Assembly (NCBI RefSeq): GCF_000378445.1
Contig: NZ_KB899718.1
Span: 4,835-68,834, forward strand
Direction of reading: 5' to 3'
From: Deinococcus aquatilis DSM 23025
Lineage (GTDB): Bacteria; Deinococcota; Deinococci; Deinococcales; Deinococcaceae
Length of the DNA: 64,000 bases
Below, one piece after another: positions 8,288 to 17,027 of this stretch (its first letter is position 1; each line of letters starts with the position of its first letter). Made by a program: the position numbers and the translations under genes. Below the pieces are notes generated by a model that did no database searches, was not told the origin of the DNA, and was given only the letters and a program-made list of their open reading frames with translations.

Positions 8288-8845
8288 TCAGGCCTGCTGC
8301 TGAAGCCAATTCAGGACTTCCTGTGCGTTCTGGTCGGGTGGAAACACCGGATAGAAGACCTTCTCTATTCCACCGTCCCTGATGATCAGGGTCACGCGCC
8401 GCAGCAGCCGTTGCCCCTCTACCTCAAAAGTGGGCAGCCGCAACGCCCGCGCCAACTCGCCCGCTGTATCCGACAGCAGCGGAAAAGGCAGATGCAGGCG
8501 TGCGGCAGCCTCGGCCTGCTGGGGCGTGGTCTGGGTGCTGAGGCCAAAGACCCTGGCTCCCAGTCCCTGCAATTCGGCGTGGTGATCCCGGAAGGCGCAC
8601 GATTGCGGCGTGCAGCCCCGCGCCCCCGGAATGACGTCCCAGTCCTGCGGCAGCGGCATTCCCGGCGTGGCTGTGCGCGGATAGACATACAGCACGGTAC
8701 GGCCTGAGAGCGCGGCGATATCGACGAAACTTCCGTCTGTGGCAGGCAACCTCACCGAAGGAAACGTCAGGCCCGTGAGGTGATCGCAGGTTCCGTCATC
8801 CACAGGCGCGGGCAAATTTGGGGGCAGCAGGTGGAAGTCGGTCAC
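8288..8845 (-). CDS. Peroxiredoxin (BCP/PrxQ-like) with an insertion before the active site
   Basis: 185 residues with a thioredoxin fold. The stretch GCTPQSCAFRDHH matches the GCTxxxCxFRD active site of BCP/PrxQ, so a peroxidatic cysteine and a resolving cysteine five residues later are both present. Unlike the usual FYPxxxTPGC, some 16 residues (MPLPQDWDVIPGA region) lie between the TPG of YPRTATPG and the catalytic cysteine. It should reduce hydroperoxides using thioredoxin. The start is a GTG placed 7 bases after an AT-rich TAATGA box, so probably leaderless. Peroxide defence is plausible for this organism. Confidence 0.88.
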   Translation of the reverse strand: MTDFHLLPPNLPAPVDDGTCDHLTGLTFPSVRLPATDGSFVDIAALSGRTVLYVYPRTATPGMPLPQDWDVIPGARGCTPQSCAFRDHHAELQGLGARVFGLSTQTTPQQAEAAARLHLPFPLLSDTAGELARALRLPTFEVEGQRLLRRVTLIIRDGGIEKVFYPVFPPDQNAQEVLNWLQQQA

Positions 8846-8855
8846 TGCCCCATCA

Positions 8856-9917
8856 TTACGCCAATTCCACCAAACTCGCGTCCGAAATGGTCAGTTTGTG
8901 TGTGCGCGGCAGCGTGCGCCCGCCCCGCACCTGGGCTTTGACCCCGATCAGGCAGTCTTGAAGGCGTGTATTCAGGTTCTCGATTTGGGCCTGCGTGTCG
9001 ATGACGCTGTGTTCCACTTCCGCCATTCGGACCACCGTGCCGCTGCCGATGCTGGTAAAAGGGCCGATATAGGCGTCCTCGATCAGCACGTTTTCACCGA
9101 GCAGCACAGGCCCCACGATCTTGCTCCGCACCACCCTGGAGGAAGCCGGGATAACGACGCGGCCTGTCAGGCGCGAATCGGTCACCTCGCCCTGTAGGTC
9201 AGATTCGATGCGTTCCAGCAGCAGGCGGTTGGCATCCAGCAGGTCGGCGGGGCGGCCTGTGTCCTTCCACCATCCCTCCACGCGCTGGCCCACCACGCGC
9301 CGTCCACGCTCGATCAGGCCCTGAATGGCGTCAGTGATCTCGTATTCACCGCGTGCAGAAGGCGGCATCCCGTCCAGTACCTCAAAAATCTCGGGCGTGA
9401 AGCAGTACAGGCCCGCCACGGCCAGATTGCTGGGCGGCACTTTGGGTTTTTCGACCAGCCGCTTGATCTGGTTGTCGCCGTCCAGTTCGGCCACCCCAAA
9501 GGCGGTGGGGTCGGCCACCTCGACCAACGCGATGAGGGCGGCGGGACGGTTGGCCGTAAAAGCGTCGGTGAAAGGCTTCGCGCCATGCTCGAATAGGTTG
9601 TCGCCCAGGTATACACAGAAATCCTCGTTGCCTACCCACTCGCGTGCCGTCAGGACCGCGTGACCCAGGCCCAACTGCTCGTGCTGGTTGATCAGGGTGA
9701 TCTGCATATTCGGCAGGCCGTCCAGCACATGCCGGATTTCCTCGCGGGTGGCATCCGAGACGACGATGCCCACCTCGGTGATCCCCGCCGCCTGAAGCGT
9801 GTGCAGGGCATGAACGATGATGGGCGCTCCGGCCACAGGCAACACAGGCTTGGGGCGCGTAAAGGTCAGCGGACGAAGGCGCGTACCCAGTCCGGCAGCG
9901 GGGATGATGGCTTTCAC
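8856..9917 (-). CDS. Glucose-1-phosphate thymidylyltransferase-like nucleotidyltransferase (long RmlA type)
   Basis: 353 residues. It opens with [19 protein letters not shown], the NTP-binding signature, then [12 protein letters not shown] and [10 protein letters not shown], and ends with left-handed beta-helix repeats ([19 protein letters not shown] and following). This is the long form typical of archaeal/actinobacterial dTDP-sugar or UDP-sugar synthases. It makes an activated sugar for cell-surface polysaccharide. The GTG at 9917 is chosen because the conserved sequence starts there; the frame stays open 15 codons further upstream. The exact sugar substrate cannot be told from sequence. 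Confidence 0.85.
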   Translation of the reverse strand: MKAIIPAAGLGTRLRPLTFTRPKPVLPVAGAPIIVHALHTLQAAGITEVGIVVSDATREEIRHVLDGLPNMQITLINQHEQLGLGHAVLTAREWVGNEDFCVYLGDNLFEHGAKPFTDAFTANRPAALIALVEVADPTAFGVAELDGDNQIKRLVEKPKVPPSNLAVAGLYCFTPEIFEVLDGMPPSARGEYEITDAIQGLIERGRRVVGQRVEGWWKDTGRPADLLDANRLLLERIESDLQGEVTDSRLTGRVVIPASSRVVRSKIVGPVLLGENVLIEDAYIGPFTSIGSGTVVRMAEVEHSVIDTQAQIENLNTRLQDCLIGVKAQVRGGRTLPRTHKLTISDASLVELA

Positions 9918-9997
9918 ACCGGAATCATGGCACAGAGCACATGCAGGACAGCCGAAGGTCAACGTATCTCAAAGCAGACATGGGCAGTCAGATAAAG

Positions 9998-10024
9998 CAA
10001 AAACCCCCGCCGAGGCGGAGGTTT
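9998..10024 (-). terminator. Terminator of tRNA-Glu
   Basis: On the minus strand the arms AAACCTCCGCC and GGCGGGGGTTT are followed by a T run. It lies immediately after the tRNA gene. Confidence 0.85.
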
Positions 10025-10028
10025 AGGT

Positions 10029-10115
<87 letters not shown>

Positions 10116-10201
10116 TTTGCTCGGCGTTCTACAGAGATCAGTTTGATCCATGCATGAAGCTTCGCTGACTGCCTCTCAAGGCGTCCTTTCGGACAGGCGG
10201 A

Positions 10202-10231
10202 ACTATAGCGTTACCAGCGAGGAAACGTCAA
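10202..10231 (-). promoter_or_regulatory. Promoter of tRNA-Glu
   Basis: Minus strand: TTGACG (10226-10231), an 18-base spacer, then TATAGT (10202-10207). It is one of the strongest sigma-70-type promoters in the window. It lies about 100 bases before the tRNA 5' end, so a 5' leader must be trimmed off. The 10104-10322 gap holds nothing else evident. Confidence 0.75.
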
Positions 10232-10322
10232 CCCCACCCCGCGAAAAGACACAATCTGGGCGCGGGCCATTCGGATTTCGGGGCCATAAAGTCCCTGTGT
10301 TCCGAACAGCCCGCCGCCCGCT

Positions 10323-11729
10323 TTACATGTGCAGGGCGCGTTTGTCGGCAGCCAGGGCCGCTTCCTTGACCACTTCACTGAGGGTGGGGTGGGCGTGTAC
10401 GGTGCGGGCCAGATCTTCGCTGCTGCCGCCGAATTCCATGATCGCCACCGTTTCCCCGATCAGTTCGCTGACATTTGGGCCGACCATATGCACGCCCAGC
10501 AGGCGGTCCGTCTGGGCATCGGCCACCACTTTCACGAAGCCGCGAGGGTCGCCGTGTCCGAGGGCGCGTCCGTTGGCACTGAACGGAAACTGTCCGGTCT
10601 TGACGGTGTGGCCCTTCTCCTTGGCCTGCTTTTCGGTCAGACCGGCCCACGCGATTTCGGGGCTGGTATAGATCACCCACGGAATCACGTCGTAATTGAC
10701 GTGTCCGGCCTGCCCGGCCAGCATTTCGGCCAGTGCCACGCCCTCTTCCTCGGCCTTGTGGGCCAGCATCGCGCCGCCGATCACGTCCCCGATGGCGTAG
10801 ATGCCCGCCAAGTTGGTGCGGTAGTGGCTGTCCACCTTCACGAAGCCGCGTTCATCCAGCGCCAGCCCCACGGCGTCGGCCCCCAGCCCAGCGGTATGCG
10901 GCACGCGGCCAATACTGACGATCAGCTTGTCGAACTGCGCCGTCACGGTCTGGTCTTTTTCGGTGTAGGTCACAGTCACGCCCGCGCCGTCTTGCTGCAC
11001 GTCCGTGATGTTCACGCCGAAGTGGAATTCCAGCCCCTGCTTCTGAAACTGCTTGAGGGCTTCCTTGCTGATCGCGTCGTCGGCGGCCATCAGGAATCCG
11101 GGGAGGGCTTCCAGAATGGTGACCTGTGCGCCCAGACGCCGCCACACGCTGCCCAGTTCCACGCCGATCACGCCCGCGCCGATCACGCCCAGCTTGGCGG
11201 GGACTTCGGAAAATTCCAGTGCGCCGCTGTTTTCCACGATGTGGCCGCCAAACGGGGCCAGCGGCAGTGCGCGGGGGCTGCTGCCCGTCGCCACGATCAC
11301 ATGCTTGGCGTGCACTTCGGTTCCGGCGGCATTGATGACCCAGCCTTCGCCCTCTTGCCGCACCAGTTGGCCCAGCCCGTGAAACGAGGTGATCTTGTTT
11401 TTCTTGAACAGGTAGGCCACGCCGCCCGTCAGTTTGTCCACGACGCCAGCCTTGCGGGCCAGCATCTTGGAGAGGTTCACGCGTGCGCCGTCCACGTCGA
11501 TGCCGTGATCGGCGGCGTCGTGCTGGATCATCTCGAATTTTTCGGAGGAATCCAGCATCGCCTTGCTGGGAATGCAGCCCACGTTCAGGCAGGTGCCGCC
11601 CAGACTGCCCTTGCCGTTGCGGGTAAATTCATCCACGCAGGCGGTACGAAAGCCCAACTGCGCGGCGCGAATCGCGGCCACATATCCTGCTGGGCCGCCG
11701 CCGATGACCATCACGTCAAAAGTATCCAT
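10323..11729 (-). CDS. lpdA: Dihydrolipoyl dehydrogenase
   Basis: 468 residues, the E3 component that reoxidises dihydrolipoamide in 2-oxo acid dehydrogenase and glycine cleavage complexes, with FAD and NAD+. Visible motifs: FAD-binding [17 protein letters not shown] at the N terminus, redox disulfide [16 protein letters not shown]-binding [34 protein letters not shown], and the C-terminal catalytic HAHPTLSEV. The ATG at 11729 is preferred. An in-frame GTG two codons earlier is closer to a TAGGCT box and could be a leaderless start. E1 and E2 genes are not adjacent. Confidence 0.95.
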   Translation of the reverse strand: MDTFDVMVIGGGPAGYVAAIRAAQLGFRTACVDEFTRNGKGSLGGTCLNVGCIPSKAMLDSSEKFEMIQHDAADHGIDVDGARVNLSKMLARKAGVVDKLTGGVAYLFKKNKITSFHGLGQLVRQEGEGWVINAAGTEVHAKHVIVATGSSPRALPLAPFGGHIVENSGALEFSEVPAKLGVIGAGVIGVELGSVWRRLGAQVTILEALPGFLMAADDAISKEALKQFQKQGLEFHFGVNITDVQQDGAGVTVTYTEKDQTVTAQFDKLIVSIGRVPHTAGLGADAVGLALDERGFVKVDSHYRTNLAGIYAIGDVIGGAMLAHKAEEEGVALAEMLAGQAGHVNYDVIPWVIYTSPEIAWAGLTEKQAKEKGHTVKTGQFPFSANGRALGHGDPRGFVKVVADAQTDRLLGVHMVGPNVSELIGETVAIMEFGGSSEDLARTVHAHPTLSEVVKEAALAADKRALHM

Positions 11730-11840
11730 AACCACCCCGGAGCCTACCACCCGGCTCTCATGCAGATGGTGGCGCGTTCCTGTAACGGGGACAGAACAGG
11801 TCTTCTCTGGAGCATTTCCCGACAGCCCACCCTTTACAAC

Positions 11841-12530
11841 CTATTGCTGCTTTTCCCAATCGCTGTAACTGACCCGGTCTATGACGAACGTTTCCCGCGT
11901 CAGGGCGTAGCTGCCGCGCCCGCCCATGCGCCCGATCAGGTCCAGTGCGCCTGTATCCACGTGGTGGCGTTCGGCGTCCTGCACGGCGTCGGTCCGCAGG
12001 CTGAGGCCCAGAACCACGCCCAGAATGATGCGGGTGCGGCCAATCAGGATGGTCTGCACTTCGCGGCATTCCAGCGCGGCGGGGCTGGCGGCCACACGCG
12101 GCACGCGCACCTTGATGCCGTCTGCCAGCGGCACGTTCAGCGCGTGAGCCTCGCCCATGCCATGAGGAAAGTCGGTGGCGGTGGCGTTCATGGTGGTCGC
12201 CAACTCCGCCGACACCAGATTGACTGTGAATTCGCCGCCCGAGCCGATATTCAGCGCGGTGTCTTTGGGTACGCCATCGGCGCGGTCTCCGGGGGCAAAG
12301 GCCACCACGGGCGGATCGGACCCCATCAGGCCAAAGAAGGAATACGGCGCGAGGTTCACGTGCCCGCCCTCTCCCAGCGTGCTGACCCAGGCGATCGGGC
12401 GAGGCACCACGACGCCCGTGACCAACTTGTAGCAGGCAGAGGCGGGCAGAGAGGTCAGGTCGAAGTGGGTGAAGTCCGGGGCCGTAAAGTTCGGGGGTGT
12501 AGATTCTGGCGGCGTGGGGCTTTGTGACAT
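11841..12530 (-). CDS. Flavin reductase / flavoredoxin-like FMN-binding protein
   Basis: 229 residues with the split-barrel FMN-binding fold. PRPIAWVSTLGEGGHVNLAPYSFF is the family core, followed by NIGSGGEFTVNLVS and a C-terminal substrate lid. Residues 1-24 are a Pro/Thr-rich extension not found in the domain. The partner oxygenase or electron acceptor is unknown. The ATG is 7 bases after TAGGCT on the minus strand (leaderless pattern). It is divergent from xseB with only 40 bases between the two starts, so the two promoters lie back to back. Confidence 0.88.
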   Translation of the reverse strand: MSQSPTPPESTPPNFTAPDFTHFDLTSLPASACYKLVTGVVVPRPIAWVSTLGEGGHVNLAPYSFFGLMGSDPPVVAFAPGDRADGVPKDTALNIGSGGEFTVNLVSAELATTMNATATDFPHGMGEAHALNVPLADGIKVRVPRVAASPAALECREVQTILIGRTRIILGVVLGLSLRTDAVQDAERHHVDTGALDLIGRMGGRGSYALTRETFVIDRVSYSDWEKQQ

Positions 12531-12557
12531 AGATTTCAGCCTAACCTGCTGCGGCGC

Positions 12558-12563
12558 TAGAAT
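12558..12563 (+). promoter_or_regulatory. -10 box giving a leaderless xseB transcript
   Basis: TAGAAT ends 7 bases before the xseB ATG at 12571, so transcription should begin at or next to the start codon. The opposing gene's -10 (TAGGCT on the minus strand, 12538-12543) lies 14 bases away. Confidence 0.6.
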
Positions 12564-12570
12564 CTGGCCT

Positions 12571-12852
12571 ATGCCTGACGTTTCTGCCGCTCTCAGCTAC
12601 CGCGACGCCTACGCGAAATTGTCGCGTATTGCCGCCGAACTGGAATCGGGTGAGGCCGACCTTGACCGCGTGCTGCCGTTGCTGGACGAGGCCAAAGCCG
12701 CCTATGCCGCCTGTGTGGGGCGCATAGAGGCGGTGCGGGCGGTGCTGGCCGGAAGCTGGGGCACCGAACTGGTCGGAATTCCCGAGACCCAGAGCGGGGA
12801 AGACCCTGACGCAGATGATGAAGAGAGAGATGAGGAAGACGAAACCGCCTAG
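12571..12852 (+). CDS. xseB: Exodeoxyribonuclease VII small subunit
   Basis: 93 residues. The core SYRDAYAKLSRIAAELESGEADLDRVLPLLDEAKAAYAACVGRIE matches XseB, whose helical hairpin binds XseA in the single-strand-specific exonuclease VII. The last 25 residues are a strongly acidic tail (DPDADDEERDEEDE), an addition to the usual 70-80 residue protein. No XseA gene is in the window. The start at 12571 is set by the leaderless -10 spacing and by the conserved N terminus; an upstream in-frame start at 12469 would overlap the divergent gene. Confidence 0.88.
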   Translation: MPDVSAALSYRDAYAKLSRIAAELESGEADLDRVLPLLDEAKAAYAACVGRIEAVRAVLAGSWGTELVGIPETQSGEDPDADDEERDEEDETA

Positions 12853-12871
12853 CGCGGGTATGCTGCCCCTT

Positions 12872-13585
12872 ATGAGCGACTCCGCCCCTTCTTCTCATTC
12901 GGGTGCCGACAGATTCAGTGCCGACACGGCCCGCTCGGAGGCTGATTCTTCAGCTTCGGCCCACACTTCATCTTCTGCACCAGCCACCAAGCCCAAGGAA
13001 GCGGAACTGGCCCCGGTGGTCAATCCCCGCGTGTACCGGTTCGTCGTGGATATCACCTACCTGCCCGTCCTGCTCAGCGGAATGCATCTGGAGGTGCATG
13101 GGCGCGAGCATGTGCCGCCGCCCGGAACGCCGCTGGTGGTGGCGGCCAATCACCGTTCCGGCCTCGATCCGTTTCTGATTGCCCGCGCCTTCCCGCCGGG
13201 GCGCTACATGCAGTTCATGGCCAAAAAAGAACTGTTCGGGCCGATCACGGGGCCGCTGATCACGGCGGGCGGCAGCTACCCGGTAGACCGCACCATCAGC
13301 GACGTGAAGGCCGTGCGAACCAGCGTGCGAATCCTGGCAGCGGGCGGCACGGTGGGCATTTTCCCCGAGGGCACACGCGGCGGCGGAGAACTTCACGGCG
13401 GCGTGGCCCTGATTGCCGCCAAAGGCCGCGCCCCGATCCTGCCCGTGGGCATCAGCCGGGTGGGGCGGCGCTGGATCGTGCGCTTTGGCCCGCCCATCCC
13501 CTCACGCGGGGGCATCAAGGCCCTGACTGTGGAAGTGGGCGAGCGGCTGGCAGAGTTGGCGCAGCCGGTAGGAGAGAAGATTTAA
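12872..13585 (+). CDS. plsC: 1-acyl-sn-glycerol-3-phosphate acyltransferase
   Basis: 237 residues of the PlsC/LPLAT family, which acylates lysophosphatidic acid at the membrane. The catalytic NHRSGLDP block (NHxxxxD variant) and the substrate-binding FPEGTRGGGEL are clear, with PVGISRVG downstream. The first 50 residues are Ser/Ala-rich and not part of the domain. The ATG at 12872 lies 7 bases after TATGCT, a leaderless arrangement, and only 19 bases after the xseB stop, so the gene may also be read from the xseB promoter. Confidence 0.9.
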   Translation: MSDSAPSSHSGADRFSADTARSEADSSASAHTSSSAPATKPKEAELAPVVNPRVYRFVVDITYLPVLLSGMHLEVHGREHVPPPGTPLVVAANHRSGLDPFLIARAFPPGRYMQFMAKKELFGPITGPLITAGGSYPVDRTISDVKAVRTSVRILAAGGTVGIFPEGTRGGGELHGGVALIAAKGRAPILPVGISRVGRRWIVRFGPPIPSRGGIKALTVEVGERLAELAQPVGEKI

Positions 13586-13693
13586 GGGGCAGAAAAGGCC
13601 GTCTGGGGGTTAGGGGTCTGAGAAGGGCAATCGCTGGCGCTCACTGTCCCAGCACCTTGGACCCCTGGGCAGCCCCCTCTCACCCGTGCGCCG

Positions 13694-13699
13694 TATACT
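13694..13699 (+). promoter_or_regulatory. -10 box for the cobalamin riboswitch transcript
   Basis: TATACT lies 10 bases before the aptamer's first stem. No convincing -35 box is visible 17 bases upstream. Confidence 0.5.
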
Positions 13700-13709
13700 G
13701 CCCCGGATA

Positions 13710-13849
13710 GGCGTGGGGGAAGTCCGGTGACTGCTGAGCAGTTGGCATGGTCAACAAATCAGCACAGTCCGGCACTGTCGCGCAACGGTAAAGCCCTGAT
13801 TTCTATTGGCGGCAAAGTCCGAACACCCTGCCTGTCCCTGCCCCGCGCC
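13710..13849 (+). ncRNA. Cobalamin riboswitch
   Basis: A perfect 9-bp closing stem (GGCGTGGGG at 13710-13718 with CCCCGCGCC at 13841-13849) encloses the conserved cobalamin aptamer elements in order: GGGGAAGTCCGGTG, CAGTCCGGCACTGTCGCGCAACGG TAA, and the B12 box AAAGTCCGAACACCCTGCC. It lies upstream of a BtuF-BtuC-BtuD type transporter, the classic target. An intrinsic terminator at 13975-13998, before the first gene, suggests transcriptional attenuation when cobalamin is bound. The rest of the 13586-14033 gap holds no evident gene. Confidence 0.92.
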
Positions 13850-13974
13850 GAGTGTCAAGACCCCGATGTCAAGACATAGTGCGCGGGCATGCGGCCACAC
13901 CTCTCGCGGAAAGGAGGGACGCTTTAGGGCAAGGCTCCCATGTGTGGGAAGCGGCCCCGGACGTGTTCACTTTT

Positions 13975-13998
13975 CGCCCCCATGTCGGGGCGTTTTTT
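13975..13998 (+). terminator. Attenuator terminator of the cobalamin riboswitch
   Basis: CGCCCC, a six-base loop and GGGGCG are followed directly by TTTTTT. It sits 125 bases past the aptamer and 35 bases before the transporter gene, so it is more likely a regulated attenuator than a simple end signal. Confidence 0.8.
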
Positions 13999-14033
13999 AT
14001 TCTGCGGAGGATTGCCCATAAGGGAGATCCACC

Positions 14034-14906
14034 ATGAAGATGATTTCAGCTTTTGCTCTGACCTCTGCTCTGGCCCTGTTTGCCTCGGCTTCGGCGACCA
14101 CCTACCCCATCACCATCACCGATGATCTGGGCCGCAAAGTGACCCTGAAGGCCGAACCCAAGCGCATTATCAGCGTGTTGCCCAGTTCCAGCGAAACGCT
14201 GTGTGCCATCGGCGCGTGCAGCAAATTGGTCGGCGTGGACGACTACACCGATTATCCCCAGCAGGCCGCCAAATTGCCCAAAGTGGGCGGCCTGTACAAT
14301 CCCAACATAGAGGCGATGGTGGCCCTCAAGCCCGATCTGGTGCTGATCAGTCAGTACGGCAAGCTGGCCGAACCGCTGACACAGGCCGGAATTACGGTCA
14401 TTGCCATCAATCCCGAAACCTATGACGAAGTGTTCGGCAAAACGCTGCTGCTGGGCCGCCTCGTGAACCGCGAAGCGCAGGCCAAAGCGCTGGTGCTGAA
14501 GATGCGTCAGGACATTGCCCGGATCGAAATCCTGACCAAAAACGTGGTCAGAAAGCCTACCGCCTATCTGGAGATTGACCCCACGCCGTATTCCATCGGC
14601 CCGAATTCGTTTATGGGTGTGCTGCTGACCAAAGCGGGCGCACGCAACATCATTCCGGCCAGCATGGGCGACTTTCCCAAGGTCGATCCCGAATTTATCG
14701 TGAAGGCCAACCCCCAACTGATCCTGGGTGTGGATGCCAAAACGGTGGCTGCCCGCCCCGGCTGGAACACCACCTCCGCAGTCAAAACAGGCCGCGTAGT
14801 GGCCCTGCCCGCCGGACTGGACACGATCCTGTCTCGCCCCGGTCCCCGCCTGCCCGAAGCGTTGCGTGGACTGGCGCGGCTGGTTCACCCGGAATTGTTC
14901 AAGTAA
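14034..14906 (+). CDS. btuF: Cobalamin ABC transporter substrate-binding protein
   Basis: 290 residues. A signal peptide (MKMISAFALTSALALFASASA) leads to a periplasmic-binding fold of the BtuF/FepB type: TITDDLGRKVTL, RIISVLPSSSETLCAIGA, VGVDDYTDYPQQAAKLPKVG and NIEAMVALKPDLVLIS. It should deliver vitamin B12 or another corrinoid to the permease encoded next. A GGAGAT ribosome binding site precedes the ATG. The riboswitch upstream is the main reason for choosing cobalamin over a siderophore as ligand. Confidence 0.9.
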   Translation: MKMISAFALTSALALFASASATTYPITITDDLGRKVTLKAEPKRIISVLPSSSETLCAIGACSKLVGVDDYTDYPQQAAKLPKVGGLYNPNIEAMVALKPDLVLISQYGKLAEPLTQAGITVIAINPETYDEVFGKTLLLGRLVNREAQAKALVLKMRQDIARIEILTKNVVRKPTAYLEIDPTPYSIGPNSFMGVLLTKAGARNIIPASMGDFPKVDPEFIVKANPQLILGVDAKTVAARPGWNTTSAVKTGRVVALPAGLDTILSRPGPRLPEALRGLARLVHPELFK

Positions 14907-15010
14907 GGGGTGGTGGTCGGAACGTGGATTGTGGAACGTGGGAAAAGCGGGAAGGGCCATTCAGAGATGATGTGCTCACACGCTTTTTCCACTAACCACC
15001 GACCACTTAC
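14905..15010. repeat. Intergenic imperfect inverted repeat, GTAAGTGG family (copy 1)
   Basis: The left arm GTAAGGGGTGGTGGTCGG continues to GTGGGAAAAGCGGG. The right arm, 14981-15010, reads on the opposite strand GTAAGTGGTCGGTGGTTAG and on to GGAAAAAGCG. It lies between btuF and btuC. Confidence 0.6.
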
Positions 15011-15056
15011 AAAAATCCTCTTCCAAACCTCTGCTTCAATCCCCTCAAGGAATAAG

Positions 15057-16088
15057 GTGCTCTCCACGATCCACGATCCACGATCCATTCCCCCGCCCCG
15101 GCGCTTGCTGCCGCGCACATTGGCGCTGCTGGCTGTGCTGCTGGCGTCTATCGTGTTGGCGGTGGGCCTCGGCAGCGTGTTCATTCCTCCCAGCGAGGTC
15201 TTGGGAGCGCTGTGGCGCGGGCTGCTGAGCCTCGGCAGCGGGGCCGAACTCAGCGGAAACGACATCATCGTGTGGCAGATTCGGCTGCCCCGCGTGGTCA
15301 TGGGCCTGATTGTGGGCGCGTGCCTCTCGGTCTGTGGGGCGGCCTTTCAGGGCGTGTTCCGCAATCCGCTGGCCGATCCTTACCTGCTGGGCGTCGCCAG
15401 TGGCGGGGCGCTGGGGGCCACCGTGGGCATTGTGGCGGGCTGGCCCCGCTCCAGCATTCCGCTGTCGGCGCTGGCTTTTGCCCTGGCAGCGGTAGGCACC
15501 ACCTTGGCCCTTTCGCGGGAGGGGCGGCGCTTTCCGCCCACGCGCCTGATTCTGGCGGGCGTGGTGGTGGGCAGCGTCCTGAGCGCCTTTACCACCTTTC
15601 TGATCCTGCGCGGCGAAGACCGGGCGCGGCAGGTGCTGGCCTACACGCTGGGCGACCTCGGATTCAGCGGCTGGCGCGATGTGGTCACGGTGCTGCCCTA
15701 CGCGGTCATCGGCTGCGGCGTGCTGATGGCGCTGGCCCGTGCGCTGGATACCCTGCAACTGGGCGACCTGACCGCCCGCAGCCTCGGCGTGCCCGTAGAG
15801 CGCCTGCGTCTGCTGGTGGTGCTGGCGGCCAGTGCAGCCACAGCGGCGGCGGTGGCTTATGTGGGCATCATCGGGTTTGTGGGGCTGGTGGTGCCCCATC
15901 TGGTGCGGTTGGTGTGGGGTGCGGGCCACCGCGTGTTGCTGCCAGTCAGTGCCGTGGCGGGCGCGGCCCTGCTGGTGCTGGCCGACCTGCTGTCGCGCAC
16001 CACCATTCTCAGTCAGGTGGGCGTGGTCACGACCCTGCTGGGCGGCCCGTTCTTTCTGTGGCTGCTGGCGCGTGGGCGCAGTGACTGA
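15057..16088 (+). CDS. btuC: Cobalamin ABC transporter permease
   Basis: 343 residues of the FecCD/BtuC family with about ten membrane helices. Landmarks are SGNDIIVWQIRLPRVVMGLIVG, GAAFQGVFRNPLADPYLLGVASG and, near the end, GIIGFVGLVVPHLVRLVWG. The GTG at 15057, after an AAGGA-type site, is preferred; the frame is open back to 14910 but that stretch is intergenic repeat sequence. The first residues are encoded by three tandem copies of ATCCACG. Second gene of the riboswitch operon, though 150 bases after btuF. Confidence 0.88.
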   Translation: MLSTIHDPRSIPPPRRLLPRTLALLAVLLASIVLAVGLGSVFIPPSEVLGALWRGLLSLGSGAELSGNDIIVWQIRLPRVVMGLIVGACLSVCGAAFQGVFRNPLADPYLLGVASGGALGATVGIVAGWPRSSIPLSALAFALAAVGTTLALSREGRRFPPTRLILAGVVVGSVLSAFTTFLILRGEDRARQVLAYTLGDLGFSGWRDVVTVLPYAVIGCGVLMALARALDTLQLGDLTARSLGVPVERLRLLVVLAASAATAAAVAYVGIIGFVGLVVPHLVRLVWGAGHRVLLPVSAVAGAALLVLADLLSRTTILSQVGVVTTLLGGPFFLWLLARGRSD

Positions 16089-16159
16089 GGGGGAGGAAGG
16101 GCGTCTGGGAGTCAGCAACGTGATGGCCTTTGCCCTGCCTCTTTTCCCCCAAAAGCGAG

Positions 16160-17017
16160 GTGACTGAAATCCAAGACATCCAAATCCAAGTAGCTCAGAC
16201 CCCAGAACCCCAAACCGCAGAACCCCAGAGCCTAGAACACCAGACCCTCGAAGCCCGCGCCCTGCACGTCCGGGCTGGAACATTCGCCGCCGTGCAAGAC
16301 GTGAATGCCACCTTTCCGGCGGGCGTATTTACTGCCGTTATTGGCCCCAACGGTGCGGGCAAAAGTACGCTGCTGCGGGCGCTGCTGGGCCTGAGTACCC
16401 CCGAACGCGGCGAGGTGCGCTTGCTGGGGCGCAGGCTGGCAGACTGGCCCCGTGCAGCGCGTGCCCAGACGCTGGCTTATCTGGCGCAGGGAGAAGGACT
16501 GCCCGACACGGCACAGGTGCGCGATGTGGTGGCACTGGGTCGGGGCGCGGGGGCGTGGCGCTGGGGCCTGATTCCCACCCGCCCCTGGACGGACGCCGAC
16601 GAACTGGCCGTCACCGACGCCCTGACCCGCACCGATACCCTGAGGTTTGAACACCGCCGCGTGTCCGAACTCTCGGGCGGGGAACGGCAACGGGTGTCGT
16701 TGGCCCGTGCGTTGGCTTCTCAGCCCCGGTTCCTGCTGCTGGACGAACCCACCAACCACCTTGACCTGGCCTACGCGCTGGACGTGGTGCGCTACGTGCG
16801 CTGCGAAGTCGCGGGCGGCCTCGGTGTGGTGGCCGTGCTGCACGACCTGAATCTGGCTGCCCGTGCCGACGCCCTGCTGCTGCTGCATGAGGGCCGTGTG
16901 CTGGCGGCTGGCTCCCCCGCAGAGGTGCTGACGCCGGCGCTGCTGCACACCGCCTACGGCATTCAGGCGCAGGTCCTCCGGCATGAGGGACGGTTGGTGG
17001 TGCTGCCGCAGGGCTAG
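16160..17017 (+). CDS. btuD: Cobalamin ABC transporter ATP-binding protein
   Basis: About 285 residues. Walker A GPNGAGKSTLLRALLG, signature LSGGERQRVSLARAL, Walker B FLLLDEPTNHLDLA and the switch histidine in VLHDLNLAARAD are all present, so the ATPase should be active. It powers the BtuC permease. The start is uncertain: GTG at 16160 and TTG at 16130 are both possible. Roughly 25 residues before the domain come from a low-complexity stretch of CCCAGAACC-like units that may not be translated. Third gene of the operon, 71 bases after btuC. Confidence 0.88.
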   Translation: MTEIQDIQIQVAQTPEPQTAEPQSLEHQTLEARALHVRAGTFAAVQDVNATFPAGVFTAVIGPNGAGKSTLLRALLGLSTPERGEVRLLGRRLADWPRAARAQTLAYLAQGEGLPDTAQVRDVVALGRGAGAWRWGLIPTRPWTDADELAVTDALTRTDTLRFEHRRVSELSGGERQRVSLARALASQPRFLLLDEPTNHLDLAYALDVVRYVRCEVAGGLGVVAVLHDLNLAARADALLLLHEGRVLAAGSPAEVLTPALLHTAYGIQAQVLRHEGRLVVLPQG

Positions 17018-17027
17018 GGCAAGCAAT

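Noticed and set aside
10329..12527. 732-codon open frame on the plus strand
   Set aside because: It is the antisense shadow of lpdA and the flavin reductase, both with intact motifs; its translation is Gly/His/Ala-rich with no domain.
13806..14021. Short plus-strand frame over the riboswitch
   Set aside because: Overlaps the aptamer and the attenuator terminator and has no start signal.
16130..16159. TTG start for btuD
   Set aside because: Possible, but without a ribosome binding site; GTG at 16160 is shorter and equally supported, so kept only as an alternative.
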